DNA of 64,000 bases from the NCBI RefSeq assembly GCF_024339125.1, contig NZ_CP101417.1:186001-250000 (forward strand), read 5' to 3'. The notes beneath the pieces were generated by a model. That model was not told the DNA's origin. It ran no database searches and worked only from the letters and a program-made list of their open reading frames with translations. Source of the stretch: Xanthomonas hortorum. Lineage in GTDB: Bacteria > Pseudomonadota > Gammaproteobacteria > Xanthomonadales > Xanthomonadaceae. The position numbers and the translations under genes are program-made. The stretch's first letter is position 1, and each line of letters begins with the position of its first letter. This document shows, in pieces, positions 9,419 to 17,985 of this stretch.

Positions 9419-10234
9419 TCAGTCGAGAAACAGATCCGGCAGCAACGCACGCGACGGGTCGACCGCATAGCCGCTCAGGTCGGTGATGCCGGCCTGGGCC
9501 AGCACCTCGTCGTCGATCAGGAACTGGCCATGAAATCCTGCCGCCTCGCGCGTAAGCACTGCATGCGCCGCGTCGGCCATGATCTCCGGCCGGCGACATG
9601 CAGCGGCATCCACGCCATCGATCATGTTGATCGCATCGGTGGCGATCACGGTGCGTGGCCATAGCGCGTTGACCGCCACGCCTTGCGGGCCGAACTCGGC
9701 GGCCAGCCCAAGCGTCACCAGGCTCATCCCCATCTTGGCCAGGGTGTAGCCGGTATGCGCGCCCCACCACGCCGGGTTCAAGGACGGTGGCGGCGCCAGG
9801 GTGAGGATGTGCGGATTGGCCGCCTGCAACAGATGCGGCAGGCACGCTTGTGCGCACAAAAAACTGCCCCGCGCATTGACCTGCTGCATCAGATCGAAGC
9901 GCTTCATCGGCGTGTCCAGCGTGCCGCGCAACCAGATCGCGCTGGCGTTATTGACCAGGATGTCGATACCGCCGAACGCCTCGACAGTCGCGGCCACCGC
10001 CGCACGCACCTGCTCTTCTTCGCGAATATCGCACTTGAGCGCCAGCGCCTGCCCACAGGCCGCAGTCACCGCCTCGGCAGCGCTATGGATGGTGCCCGGC
10101 AACTTGGGATTAGCCACCGCCGATTTGGCCGCAATCGCCACATTGGCGCCATCGCGCGCCGCCCGCAACGCAATCGCCAGGCCAATCCCGCGCGAGGCAC
10201 CGGTGATGAACAGGGTTTTGCCGTTTAAGGTCAT
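9419..10234 (-). CDS. short-chain dehydrogenase/reductase (HSDL2-like)
   Basis: A 271-residue classical SDR. The cofactor motif TGASRGIG is at 11-18, NNAS at 95-98 and the catalytic YTLAK pair Tyr163/Lys167. The usual serine falls in APPPSLNP (Ser151). The ALXPPXSLNPAWWG-type segment and the acidic C-terminus resemble hydroxysteroid-dehydrogenase-like 2 proteins. It should be an NAD(P)-dependent oxidoreductase of an unknown hydroxyl or keto substrate. It is followed after about 220 bp by the DUF3829 pair on the same strand. Its 5' region contains a GGGAATCG array. Confidence 0.82.
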   Translation of the reverse strand: MTLNGKTLFITGASRGIGLAIALRAARDGANVAIAAKSAVANPKLPGTIHSAAEAVTAACGQALALKCDIREEEQVRAAVAATVEAFGGIDILVNNASAIWLRGTLDTPMKRFDLMQQVNARGSFLCAQACLPHLLQAANPHILTLAPPPSLNPAWWGAHTGYTLAKMGMSLVTLGLAAEFGPQGVAVNALWPRTVIATDAINMIDGVDAAACRRPEIMADAAHAVLTREAAGFHGQFLIDDEVLAQAGITDLSGYAVDPSRALLPDLFLD

Positions 10235-10357
10235 GGGAATCGGGAATCGAGAATGGGGAATCGCAAAAGCTTAGCGCCTTGAACGTTCAGCAGCCGACGC
10301 ACGATCAGCTGCTGCGATGCGCCCTACCGATTCCCTACTCCCGATTCCCGATTACCA
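10233..10357. repeat. inverted pair of GGGAATCG-type arrays
   Basis: A left array at 10233-10259 (GGGAATCGGGAATCG units) faces a right array at 10327-10354 (GATTCCC/CCCGATTCCC units). The two are imperfectly complementary over about 28 bp, with roughly 65 bp between them. They fill the gap between the SDR start and the kinase-like gene's stop. A second pair of the same kind lies at leuC/leuD and a single array at 4.3 kb, so this is a dispersed intergenic repeat. Confidence 0.6.
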
Positions 10358-10362
10358 GCACT

Positions 10363-11022
10363 TCAAGGCTTCGGCCCCTGCCCCTCGTTGTCTTCCCAAT
10401 GCAATACGCGGCGGGTCACGAAGCGATAGACCGGTTTGCCGGTGGCGAACCACAGCTCGCGCACCCAGGAGGTGCGCTTGAGCACGCGGCGTTCCACCGG
10501 GGTGATGGCGGCCGGGCAATACATGCGCTTGTGCTTGAGCAGATGGCGCAGATCCTCGCGTGCAAGCAGACGCATCCAGCGCGCGCGAGGATTGCCGCGC
10601 ACCGCGAGCTGGAAATCGATCACCGCCGGGCTGCCGTCGTCCTGCACCAGCCAGTTGGCCTCTTTAGCCAAGTCGTTGTGCGCCACCCCGCAGCGATGCA
10701 GCTGCTGCAGCAACTTGCGTGCGGTACGGAAGTAAGCAAGATCGCCGCGCGGCGGGCGCTGGTACATCGCATCGCCGGCCAGATAGCTGCGATCCAGCTG
10801 GCGTCCATCCCAGCGCAGCAGCCGTGGCGTCCGCGGCAAGCCATCCAGCTGACGCAAGGCCAGGGCTTCGCGTCGCGCCAACCACCAGGCCACGCCGCGC
10901 AACAACCACGGCGCCACGCTCAGGTCGCGCCGCACGAACACGCGATCGCCTTCGCGGATCAACAGGATGCGCCCGAAGGTATCGGACTTCAGCGGCAGAT
11001 GGCCGGCGGGATCGTCACTCAT
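10363..11022 (-). CDS. small protein-kinase-fold phosphotransferase
   Basis: A 219-residue protein with a minimal kinase catalytic core. HNDLAKEAN (115-123) matches the HxDxxxxN loop, and IDFQLA (135-140) occupies the DFG position with Gln in place of Gly. The N-terminal lobe is short, like RIO, Kdo-kinase or WaaP-related kinases. It may phosphorylate a small molecule, lipopolysaccharide sugar or protein; this cannot be decided. ATG 11022 is preferred over the long open frame to 11085. It is divergent from the DedA/PAP2 gene. Confidence 0.68.
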   Translation of the reverse strand: MSDDPAGHLPLKSDTFGRILLIREGDRVFVRRDLSVAPWLLRGVAWWLARREALALRQLDGLPRTPRLLRWDGRQLDRSYLAGDAMYQRPPRGDLAYFRTARKLLQQLHRCGVAHNDLAKEANWLVQDDGSPAVIDFQLAVRGNPRARWMRLLAREDLRHLLKHKRMYCPAAITPVERRVLKRTSWVRELWFATGKPVYRFVTRRVLHWEDNEGQGPKP

Positions 11023-11171
11023 CCCTGCATTGTAGGCGGGCCGTCCGCCTCGCCACACAGCGCGCGTTGCCTGCGTGTCACACAAGCGTCAACGTTGCCC
11101 GCTCGCAACCTGAGGTGAAGCAGGCAGGCCGATGTGATGACGGCGCAAGTCCCCTCGTCGCCATGCCCACC

Positions 11172-11177
11172 TATAAT
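11172..11177 (+). promoter_or_regulatory. candidate -10 box for a leaderless start
   Basis: A perfect TATAAT lies only 6 bp before the ATG at 11184. Transcription would begin at or next to the start codon, giving a leaderless mRNA. No convincing -35 hexamer was seen at the usual distance. Confidence 0.4.
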
Positions 11178-11183
11178 TCGGCA

Positions 11184-13271
11184 ATGAACTCATGGATCGA
11201 CGCCACGCTGGAGTGGATCGGACACCACCCCACCTTGGCTGGCGTGGTGATCTTTGCCATCGCATTTTGCGATGCGGTGATCGTGCTCGGCGCCATCGTG
11301 CCGGCGCTGCCGTTGCTGTTCGCCATCGGCGTGTTGATCGGGCTCGGCCAGATCAACGGGCCGTATGCGGTGGTCTGCGCCACGTTGGGCGCCTTCGTCG
11401 GCGACGCGCTGAGCTTTTGGGTGGGCCATCGCTGGGGTCACCAGCTGCACACCTATTGGCCGTTTCGCCGCTACCCGCAATTGCTGGAACGCGGCGAGCT
11501 GCTGTTCCGGCGCAATGCCTTCAAGAGCATTCTGATCGCCCGCTACGTGGGCGCGGTGCGGCCGTTCGTGCCGGCCATCGCCGGCATGTCGCACATGCCG
11601 TTCAAGCGCTATCTGTTTGCCAGCGGCCTGGCCTGCATCTCGTGGGCGCTGCTGTTTCTGGTGCCGGGCTGGGTGCTGGGCACCGCTTACGATGCGGTTG
11701 CGGCAGTGGCCGGGCGTTTGTTCGTGGTGGTTACGCTATTGGTCGCGGTGATCGGGCTGGCCTGGGCGGTGGTGCTGTACTCGTATCGCTGGTCGGCTGG
11801 CCATCTGGATGCGCTGCTTGCGCGGCTGCTGGAGTGGTCGCATCGGCATCCGGTGCTGGGCAACTGGTCGGTGGGCGTGTTCGACCCACGCCGTCGCGAG
11901 TCGGTGCCGCTGGCGATGATGGCGTTGATGCTGCTGCTGTTGGGCTGGGGCTGGTTCGTGCTGTTGATGGTGGTGCTGGCGCATGGCGAGCCGCTGCGCG
12001 TGGACCTGGCCGTGCACGATCTGATGCTGGCGCTGCGCAACCCGCTGGCCGACTACCCGATGGTGGCGCTGGCCTCGCTGGGCGACTGGCAGGTACTGCT
12101 GCCGGCGATCGCCGCAGCGATGAGCTACCTGGCCTGGCGCCGACGCTGGATGGCGGTGGCGCATTGGGTGATCGCGCTGGCCTTTGGCTTGGCGTTGACC
12201 CAGTTGCTGGGCGCCACCGTGCAGGTGGTGCGCCCGCCTGCGGCCAGCAGCGGATTCGGGTTTCCGTCGGTGGCCGTCACCATGGCCACGATTGGCTTCG
12301 GCTTCTTCGCATTGCTGATCGCGCGCGAGCTGCCCGGCCGGCGGCGGGTGTGGCCGTATCTGGTCAGCGGCGCAATCGTCTCGCTCATTGGATTTGCACG
12401 GTTGTACCTGGGCGCGCATTGGCTCAGCGACGTGGTCGGCGGCATGTTGTTCGGCATTTTCTGGCTGCTGGTGCTGGGCATCGCTTACCGACGCCGCGCC
12501 ACGCGCGCGTTCTGGGTCAAGCCGGTGTCGTGGATGTTCTACGGCGTGTTCCTGACCTGCGCGATCGTGTTTGCCCCGCGCAATCTGGAAGCCAAACTGG
12601 CCAAGTTCGAACCGCCGCCGCCGCTGCTGATGGAGTTGCCGGCCAGCGACTGGTGGAATGGCCAGTGGCGCCTGCTGCCGGCGCGCCGCAACGAATTCGA
12701 CGACGACCAGCGCTGGCCGCTGGACGTGCAACTGGCCGGCCCGCTCGCACCCCTGCAGCGCCAACTCGAAGCGCGCGGGTGGCGGGTGCAACCGCAGGCC
12801 GGTTGGGAGCAAGCGCTGCATCTGCTCGACGTCAGCGGCCGCCCGGATGAGGTGCCGATCCTGCCGGCCACCCTGGATACACAGGTCGAAGCGCTGCTGA
12901 TGGTGCGTCATGCCGCGCCCGGCCATGTGCATGTGCTGCGCCTGTGGCCGGCAGCGGCTCGCCTGCAACCAGGTGCACAACCGCTGTGGGTAGGCAGCAC
13001 CCAGACGCTGCGCTACAGCCGCCATTTCAGCCTGATCGGGCTGTGGTATCCGCTGCGTGGCGTGGACCCGGCGCTGAGCGCTTTGCGTGAAGCACTCGGC
13101 CCATTGCCGCATCGCGTCGAACAGCGTCGGCGCTCACAGGTACCAGTGATCTTGATCGACAGCACTTCCGGAAATGCGGTGCGACGAGAGGACAAAGACA
13201 ACGCCGCACCACAGACGGAAACCACAGGGTCCGATTCGACTGCATCGGATCCGTCACAACAGCCTCGTTGA
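11184..13271 (+). CDS. DedA - PAP2 phosphatase - LssY-like fusion membrane protein
   Basis: A 695-residue multi-domain protein. Residues about 1-200 are a DedA/SNARE-associated region (long hydrophobic segments, FVGDALSFWVGHRWG and the GAVRPFVPAIAGMS motif). Residues about 240-430 are a PAP2-type domain with RPP (about 349) and RLYLGAHWLSD (about 405-415). The C-terminal ~230 residues are a soluble LssY-C-like region. DedA proteins take part in membrane lipid transport; PAP2 enzymes dephosphorylate lipid phosphates such as undecaprenyl-PP. The middle PAP2 motif, usually PSGH, reads PSVAV, so the acid histidine is absent and activity is uncertain. The longer upstream frame is a shadow. Confidence 0.82.
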   Translation: MNSWIDATLEWIGHHPTLAGVVIFAIAFCDAVIVLGAIVPALPLLFAIGVLIGLGQINGPYAVVCATLGAFVGDALSFWVGHRWGHQLHTYWPFRRYPQLLERGELLFRRNAFKSILIARYVGAVRPFVPAIAGMSHMPFKRYLFASGLACISWALLFLVPGWVLGTAYDAVAAVAGRLFVVVTLLVAVIGLAWAVVLYSYRWSAGHLDALLARLLEWSHRHPVLGNWSVGVFDPRRRESVPLAMMALMLLLLGWGWFVLLMVVLAHGEPLRVDLAVHDLMLALRNPLADYPMVALASLGDWQVLLPAIAAAMSYLAWRRRWMAVAHWVIALAFGLALTQLLGATVQVVRPPAASSGFGFPSVAVTMATIGFGFFALLIARELPGRRRVWPYLVSGAIVSLIGFARLYLGAHWLSDVVGGMLFGIFWLLVLGIAYRRRATRAFWVKPVSWMFYGVFLTCAIVFAPRNLEAKLAKFEPPPPLLMELPASDWWNGQWRLLPARRNEFDDDQRWPLDVQLAGPLAPLQRQLEARGWRVQPQAGWEQALHLLDVSGRPDEVPILPATLDTQVEALLMVRHAAPGHVHVLRLWPAAARLQPGAQPLWVGSTQTLRYSRHFSLIGLWYPLRGVDPALSALREALGPLPHRVEQRRRSQVPVILIDSTSGNAVRREDKDNAAPQTETTGSDSTASDPSQQPR

Positions 13272-13410
13272 TCGATCGATTGGTCAGCGTCCGGCGAACG
13301 CGCAGTCCTGTAGATAAGAGCTGCTAATAAAACGTCTTGAACGCTGTATCGATGGCGGCAACGCGTTCGCGTCACTTGGACGCAGTCGAATGTTTAGGTC
13401 AACAGCCTGA

Positions 13411-13806
13411 TTGGTCGAGTGCGCGGTGCCCTCACCGCTCGCGGGACACGCCGTGAATCCGTCCGTGGAGGCTCGGTGGCGGCATCCATGCCGCCACACG
13501 GTCCCGCAATCGGTGAGGCCACCGCGCCAGACAGTTGGTCGGTAGCTGCGTAAAAGCTGGCCGTCTTGCGAGTTGCATTGGCCTGCTGATGCGGGTCGCA
13601 GAATTACAAGTGAGCTAGCGAAGTAGAGGCACATCATGCATTGCTTGCACCATGCACACCGACCATCTCGGCCGGTCCTTGCCCGCCCACCGTCGCGGGA
13701 CCTTACGCGGCATGGATGCCGCGTAAGAGCCTACACGGACGTACTTGCGGCGTGTCCTGCGATGGTGGGCGGGCAAGGGCCCTGCAGCCAAGCCACAGAT
13801 CAGTCG
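13411..13806. repeat. paired hairpin composite element, copy 2 (elements C and D), inverted
   Basis: This is the reverse complement of the composite at 6650-7046. C (13423-13525) corresponds to B and D (13674-13781) to A, and they are separated by the same 148 bp. The linker is nearly identical as well, for example the shared GACCCGCATCAGCAGGCC stretch. C's outer arms are 15 bp with one mismatch. D's arms contain a changed base pair relative to A (CCCGCCCACC instead of CCCGCTCACC) with the partner base changed too. It lies between the convergent DedA/PAP2 and bestrophin genes; no gene is seen in this 646-bp gap. Confidence 0.85.
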
Positions 13807-13917
13807 CCCCGCAAGTGATCTATCCACCCTGTCCAATCACTTCAAGATAAACAAGATTCCGGGTGTTTAGCGCCGTTTGGATGTGCACAAGCCGCATTGG
13901 TCAAAGGCGCGATGCAC

Positions 13918-14814
13918 TCACCACAACACACCATCCACCGGCTGCATCGGCTCCGGCGCCTGCTCGCCAATCGCCTGCAATGCATCGATTTCCACCGTGC
14001 GGCACATGCTATCCAGCGGCAGATCGTGGATGGTGTTGGCGAAGGGATCGACCAACTCGTCGCCGATCTTGAGCACTGCCAAAAACATCAAGCCCGCAAC
14101 GGTCGAACCCACCGGTGTGGCGTATTGCAGCGTTTCCACCAGGCCGATCGGCAGCAACACGCAGAACAGCCGCGTAAACAGGTTCGGATAGAAGCGATAT
14201 TGATACGGCAGCGGCGTATTTTTCAGCCGTTCCATACCGCCTTGTGCGTTGGCGATGTCCACCAGAATGCGCTCGACACTGGCCTGCTGAATGCTGTCGA
14301 TCCAGCCATCGCGACGCGCCTGCTCCACGCTGCGCCCGGTGTTATCGAGCAGGCCATTGGCGACATTGGTACGCGTGATCACCGAAGCCACCTCATCGGC
14401 ATCCAGCCGCGATTCCAGCACCGCATCCACTGGCAATCGGCGCAACTGGCAGCGCAACGCATACACGTACGCTACCTGGCGCAACGCGATCGTGCGCCCC
14501 AGCGCTGCGGCTTCCGGCGCAGACAACACGCTGATGCTCAGACGTACCAGGTTGCGCGATGCATTGATCATCTGGCCCCACAGCACGCGCCCTTCCCACC
14601 AGCGTTGGTAGGTCGAGTTGGCACGAAACCCCAGAAACAACGCCAACGCCGAACCGAAGATGGTCAGCGGCAACGCAGGCGCGCGGAACGGCAGCACGTA
14701 GTAGATGATCGTGATCAACACGTCCCAGACGAACAACACCGCCAGGGTCCGCCAGACCTGGTCGAACACATCGGATACACGCGGTTTGACATCGATGATC
14801 AAGGCACACTCCAT
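13918..14814 (-). CDS. bestrophin-family (UPF0187) membrane channel
   Basis: A 298-residue protein with hydrophobic segments near the N-terminus (TLAVLFVWDVLITIIYYVL) and C-terminal half. It has the bestrophin signature GFRANSTYQRWWEGR followed by LWGQMINASRN. Bacterial bestrophins form pentameric ion channels in the inner membrane (cation-selective where studied, unlike animal chloride channels). The C-terminal DPFANTIHDLPLDSMCR is the usual conserved Asp/Pro-rich end. ATG 14814 gives the normal family length; the longer frame to 14931 adds a shadow. Confidence 0.87.
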   Translation of the reverse strand: MECALIIDVKPRVSDVFDQVWRTLAVLFVWDVLITIIYYVLPFRAPALPLTIFGSALALFLGFRANSTYQRWWEGRVLWGQMINASRNLVRLSISVLSAPEAAALGRTIALRQVAYVYALRCQLRRLPVDAVLESRLDADEVASVITRTNVANGLLDNTGRSVEQARRDGWIDSIQQASVERILVDIANAQGGMERLKNTPLPYQYRFYPNLFTRLFCVLLPIGLVETLQYATPVGSTVAGLMFLAVLKIGDELVDPFANTIHDLPLDSMCRTVEIDALQAIGEQAPEPMQPVDGVLW

Positions 14815-14948
14815 GGATCGATAACGAGTGACGCCGTTGCGCGCATCCAGTGCATGGATGCCATCGTCAGCGCACTCAAGCATGGCGAGTGTGCCGCTGC
14901 AGCGGTGCAAGCGCGGTGATGGGTCACCCACGCCACAGCATCACCGCG

Positions 14949-15545
14949 TTACGGCATCCACGCCAGCAACTGATCCATGCGCCGATGCGGGTCGTCCTGC
15001 TGCAACAACGACAGGCGTTGTTGCTCGGTCAGCGGCAGCAACTCGGCCAGCCGCCAACCTACCCAAGCCGCTTGATCCAGCAGGCCGGGTCCGGCCGATG
15101 CGAATTCGCCACCCACCTGTTCGAGCATGCGCTCGAGCACGGTGGCCAGCAGGCTGTGCTCGGGGCGCAACTCGTCATCGCTGTCGGGCTCGCACCAACT
15201 TACCTCGCCCACGACAAGCCCGTTGTCGCGGATACGCGAACGCTGCACATGGAAGCGCCGCGTCCCGCGCAAACGCAGTACCAGCACACCGTCGGCACCA
15301 ACGTCGAAATCCTCGATACGCACTTCGGTGCCGAACGCCGCCGGTGTCGCCGGCACGCCGACTTCTGCCCCATCCAGAATCAGGCACACCCCAAAACTGG
15401 TGTCGGTGCGGCCGCACTCGCGCACCAGATCCAGATAGCGGCGCTCGAACACGCGCAAGCCCATCGCGGCGCCCGGCAACAGCACGTTGTGCAGCGGAAA
15501 CAGCGGTAATGCGCTGCTGTCGGCAGTGGTGGTCATTTCGTTCAT
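14949..15545 (-). CDS. Lon-protease substrate-binding-domain protein
   Basis: A 198-residue protein resembling the N-terminal (LAN) domain of Lon without the ATPase or protease parts. It begins LPLFPLHNVLLPGAAMGLRV, then FERRYLDLV, with a C-terminal helical region. Such stand-alone proteins are common and have no established biochemical role. The start ATG overlaps the mpl stop codon by one base (TGATG), so translation is probably coupled to mpl. Confidence 0.85.
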   Translation of the reverse strand: MNEMTTTADSSALPLFPLHNVLLPGAAMGLRVFERRYLDLVRECGRTDTSFGVCLILDGAEVGVPATPAAFGTEVRIEDFDVGADGVLVLRLRGTRRFHVQRSRIRDNGLVVGEVSWCEPDSDDELRPEHSLLATVLERMLEQVGGEFASAGPGLLDQAAWVGWRLAELLPLTEQQRLSLLQQDDPHRRMDQLLAWMP

Positions 15546-16903
15546 CAGGACAGCTGCGCCAGAAAGCGACGCGGCGCGCCGTCGAAGCCGCCATTGGACA
15601 TAAACACCACATGGTCGCCGGGCTGCGCAATCTCGCCCAGCGTGTGCAGCAATGCATCCACGTCGTGCGCCACATGTGCATCACCGCGCACCTGCGCAAC
15701 GATCGGCGTCGCATCCCAGGCCAATTCGAGCCGATGCAGGAACACCACCGCATCGGCATCTTGTAACGATGGCGCCAACGCCTGCGCATGCGCGCCCAGC
15801 CGCATCGAATTGCTGCGCGGCTCCATCGCCACCAGCACGCGTGCAGCGCCGACCTTCGCACGCAAGCCCTGCAGCGTGGTCGCAATCGCGGTGGGGTGAT
15901 GCGCAAAATCGTCGTACACGGTGATGTCGCGCGCCTGCCCCAGCACTTCCAGTCGCCGTTTGACGCTTTGGAAGCGCGCCAGCGCCGGCATCACACTCGC
16001 CGGATCCACGCCCACTGCATGCACGGCGGCCAGCGCCGCCAACCCGTTGAGCACGTTATGCCGCCCGACCAGCGGCCAGTGCACCTGGCCGATCTCCACA
16101 CCGCGATGCAGCACTGCAAACATGCTGCCATCGGCGGCGATCAAGCGTGCGCTCCACTCCAACGCCGCATCGAAACCGAAGCGCTCCACCGGCGTCCAGC
16201 AGCCCATCGCCAGCACCTCGGCCAGGCGCGCATCTTCGCCGTTGACGATCAGCCGCCCGCGTGCCGGTACCGTGCGTACCAGATGATGAAACTGGCGCTG
16301 GATCGCCGCCACGTCGGGAAAAATGTCCGCATGGTCGTATTCCAGGTTGTTGAGGATCGCCACCAGCGGCCGGTAGTGCACGAACTTGCTGCGCTTGTCG
16401 AAGAACGCAGTGTCGTACTCGTCGGCTTCCACCACGAATTCGCGCCCCTGCCCCAACCGCGCCGACACGCCGAAGTCTTCGGCCACCCCGCCGATCAAAA
16501 AGCCCGGCGCACGCCCGGCCGCCTCAAGCAAAAAGCTCAAAATGGTGGTGGTGGTCGTCTTGCCATGGGTGCCGGCGACCGCCAGCGTGTCGCGGCCCGG
16601 CAGCACCTGCTCGGCCAGCCACTGCGCACCGGAGGTGTAGCGACGCCCCGCGTCCAGCACCGCTTCCACGGCGGGGTTGCCGCGCGACAAGGCATTGCCG
16701 ATGACCACATCGGTGGTATCGGCCGAAATATTGGACGGCGCGTAGCCCTGCGCCAGCGCTATGCCGAGCGTTTCCAGCTGCGTGGACATCGGCGGATAGA
16801 TGGCCTGGTCGCTGCCCTCTACCGGCCAGCCCAGCTCGCGCGCAAGAGCGGCGACACCGCCCATGAAGGTCCCGGCGATGCCGAGGATGTGGAGTTTGGT
16901 CAT
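15545..16903 (-). CDS. mpl: UDP-MurNAc:L-Ala-gamma-D-Glu-meso-DAP ligase
   Basis: A 452-residue Mur-ligase. The N-terminal nucleotide-binding motif is HILGIAGTFMGG (5-16; GTFMGG rather than MurC's GIGGxGM separates Mpl from MurC). The ATP P-loop is GTHGKTTTTT (111-120), and a C-terminal domain carries VYDDFAHHPTAI. Mpl reattaches recycled cell-wall tripeptide to UDP-MurNAc in the cytoplasm (peptidoglycan recycling). ATG 16903 is chosen; an in-frame ATG three codons upstream (16912) is possible. It is followed by the overlapping Lon-domain gene. Confidence 0.92.
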   Translation of the reverse strand: MTKLHILGIAGTFMGGVAALARELGWPVEGSDQAIYPPMSTQLETLGIALAQGYAPSNISADTTDVVIGNALSRGNPAVEAVLDAGRRYTSGAQWLAEQVLPGRDTLAVAGTHGKTTTTTILSFLLEAAGRAPGFLIGGVAEDFGVSARLGQGREFVVEADEYDTAFFDKRSKFVHYRPLVAILNNLEYDHADIFPDVAAIQRQFHHLVRTVPARGRLIVNGEDARLAEVLAMGCWTPVERFGFDAALEWSARLIAADGSMFAVLHRGVEIGQVHWPLVGRHNVLNGLAALAAVHAVGVDPASVMPALARFQSVKRRLEVLGQARDITVYDDFAHHPTAIATTLQGLRAKVGAARVLVAMEPRSNSMRLGAHAQALAPSLQDADAVVFLHRLELAWDATPIVAQVRGDAHVAHDVDALLHTLGEIAQPGDHVVFMSNGGFDGAPRRFLAQLS

Positions 16904-17034
16904 GCCGCACATTGTCGCCGATCGCCGGAGTTACGGGACATTCCGATCCATCGCCAACGGCGCTGTCAGGAAACTCCTACCGTACTGTCGGGAATTTCCC
17001 TATATGCGAACTTCGTCACATATCCCACCATGCT

Positions 17035-17171
17035 GAACGCCAGTCGCAGCACCCTTTTGGTCCTACTCCCCAAGTGGCCAAAATCCCCAGGGAGCTCATG
17101 CTGTCGGGGCTCTGAGCAAGCCCATCACTGGCGTTATTCCGCCCCGGTCGTCTTGTATGACCGGGGTTTTT
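17035..17171 (+). ncRNA. candidate plus-strand small RNA with C-rich loops
   Basis: An intrinsic terminator on the plus strand (CCCCGGTC 17142-17149 pairing with GACCGGGG 17159-17166, then TTTTT) has no plus-strand gene upstream; the genes on both sides run leftwards. The preceding ~110 bp can form a hairpin (TTTTGGTC with GGCCAAAA) whose loop contains CTCCCC, and further CCCC/GGGG segments. C-rich single-stranded loops are known in the Xanthomonas sRNA sX13; whether this is the same RNA cannot be told. The 5' end is a guess. The rest of the 361-bp gap 16904-17264 shows no gene. Confidence 0.4.
17142..17171 (+). terminator. intrinsic terminator, plus strand, no upstream gene
   Basis: Eight-base-pair perfect GC stem with a 9-nt loop, followed by five T residues. 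It is the 3' boundary of the candidate sRNA. Confidence 0.75.
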
Positions 17172-17192
17172 CTTTGCGGCATCGCAAACGCG

Positions 17193-17228
17193 AAAAAAAG
17201 CCGCGCTGCCTGATGGCGCGCGGCTTTT
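17193..17228 (-). terminator. adk terminator
   Basis: A hairpin (GCCGCGC with GCGCGGC) lies just after the adk stop. It is flanked by seven A (T on the minus strand) on the distal side and TTTT on the other, so it may work in both directions. Confidence 0.8.
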
Positions 17229-17264
17229 GTCGCCGGGCCGGACGTTGCGCCCGGCCCAGTTGAC

Positions 17265-17828
17265 TCAGCGACCGAGCGCCTTGCTGATGCGCTCGAGCAC
17301 TTCGTCCAGCGAACCCACGCCATCGACGCACGCCAGCTTGCCGCGCTGCTCGTAGAAGCCGATCACCGGTGCGGTGGAATCGGTATAGACCTGCAGGCGC
17401 TTGCGCACCGATTCGGGATTGTCGTCTTCGCGGCCCTCGGCCTTGGCACGACCAGCGATGCGCTCGACCAGCAACTCGCTGGCGACATCCAACTGCACCA
17501 CCGCGTCCAACGGCTGGCCGATCTTGCTGAGCAGCCCATCCAGCGCATTGGCCTGCGCCACGTTGCGCGGATAGCCATCGAGAATGAAACCCTTCGCAAC
17601 GTCGGCCTGACCGAGCCGCGCCTCCAACATGCCGAGCAGGATTTCGTCGGACACCAGATCGCCGCGTGCCATCACTTCCTTGGCCTTCAGGCCCAGCGGC
17701 GAGCCAGCAGCCACTTCGGCGCGCAGCAGATCGCCGGTGGAAATATGCGGGATCTCAAAGGTGTCTTTGAGCCGTGTCGCCTGGGTGCCCTTGCCCGAAC
17801 CGGGCGGTCCCAACAGAACCAATCGCAT
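17265..17828 (-). CDS. adk: adenylate kinase
   Basis: A 187-residue short-form adenylate kinase. It has the P-loop GPPGSGKGT (7-15), HISTGDLLR, the AMP-site GFILDGYPR and the LID-start AGRAKAEGREDDNPE. It lacks the zinc-finger LID insertion of the long form, as in many Xanthomonadales. It interconverts ATP + AMP and 2 ADP in the cytoplasm. It is divergent from the phosphofructokinase gene across 157 bp. Confidence 0.95.
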   Translation of the reverse strand: MRLVLLGPPGSGKGTQATRLKDTFEIPHISTGDLLRAEVAAGSPLGLKAKEVMARGDLVSDEILLGMLEARLGQADVAKGFILDGYPRNVAQANALDGLLSKIGQPLDAVVQLDVASELLVERIAGRAKAEGREDDNPESVRKRLQVYTDSTAPVIGFYEQRGKLACVDGVGSLDEVLERISKALGR

Positions 17829-17985
17829 CAGTGGACTCCACTTTCGAATAAAAACGCGTTGCGGTTGGCGGCGTTAGACTCAGGTCTTCGCCAGCGCTGA
17901 CCGTCTGGTCGTGCAGCTTACCGCATCCGGGGAATGTCCCGGCACTGTCCCCTGCGCCATGTCCCATTGAGGAGCCCGTCCCCCT

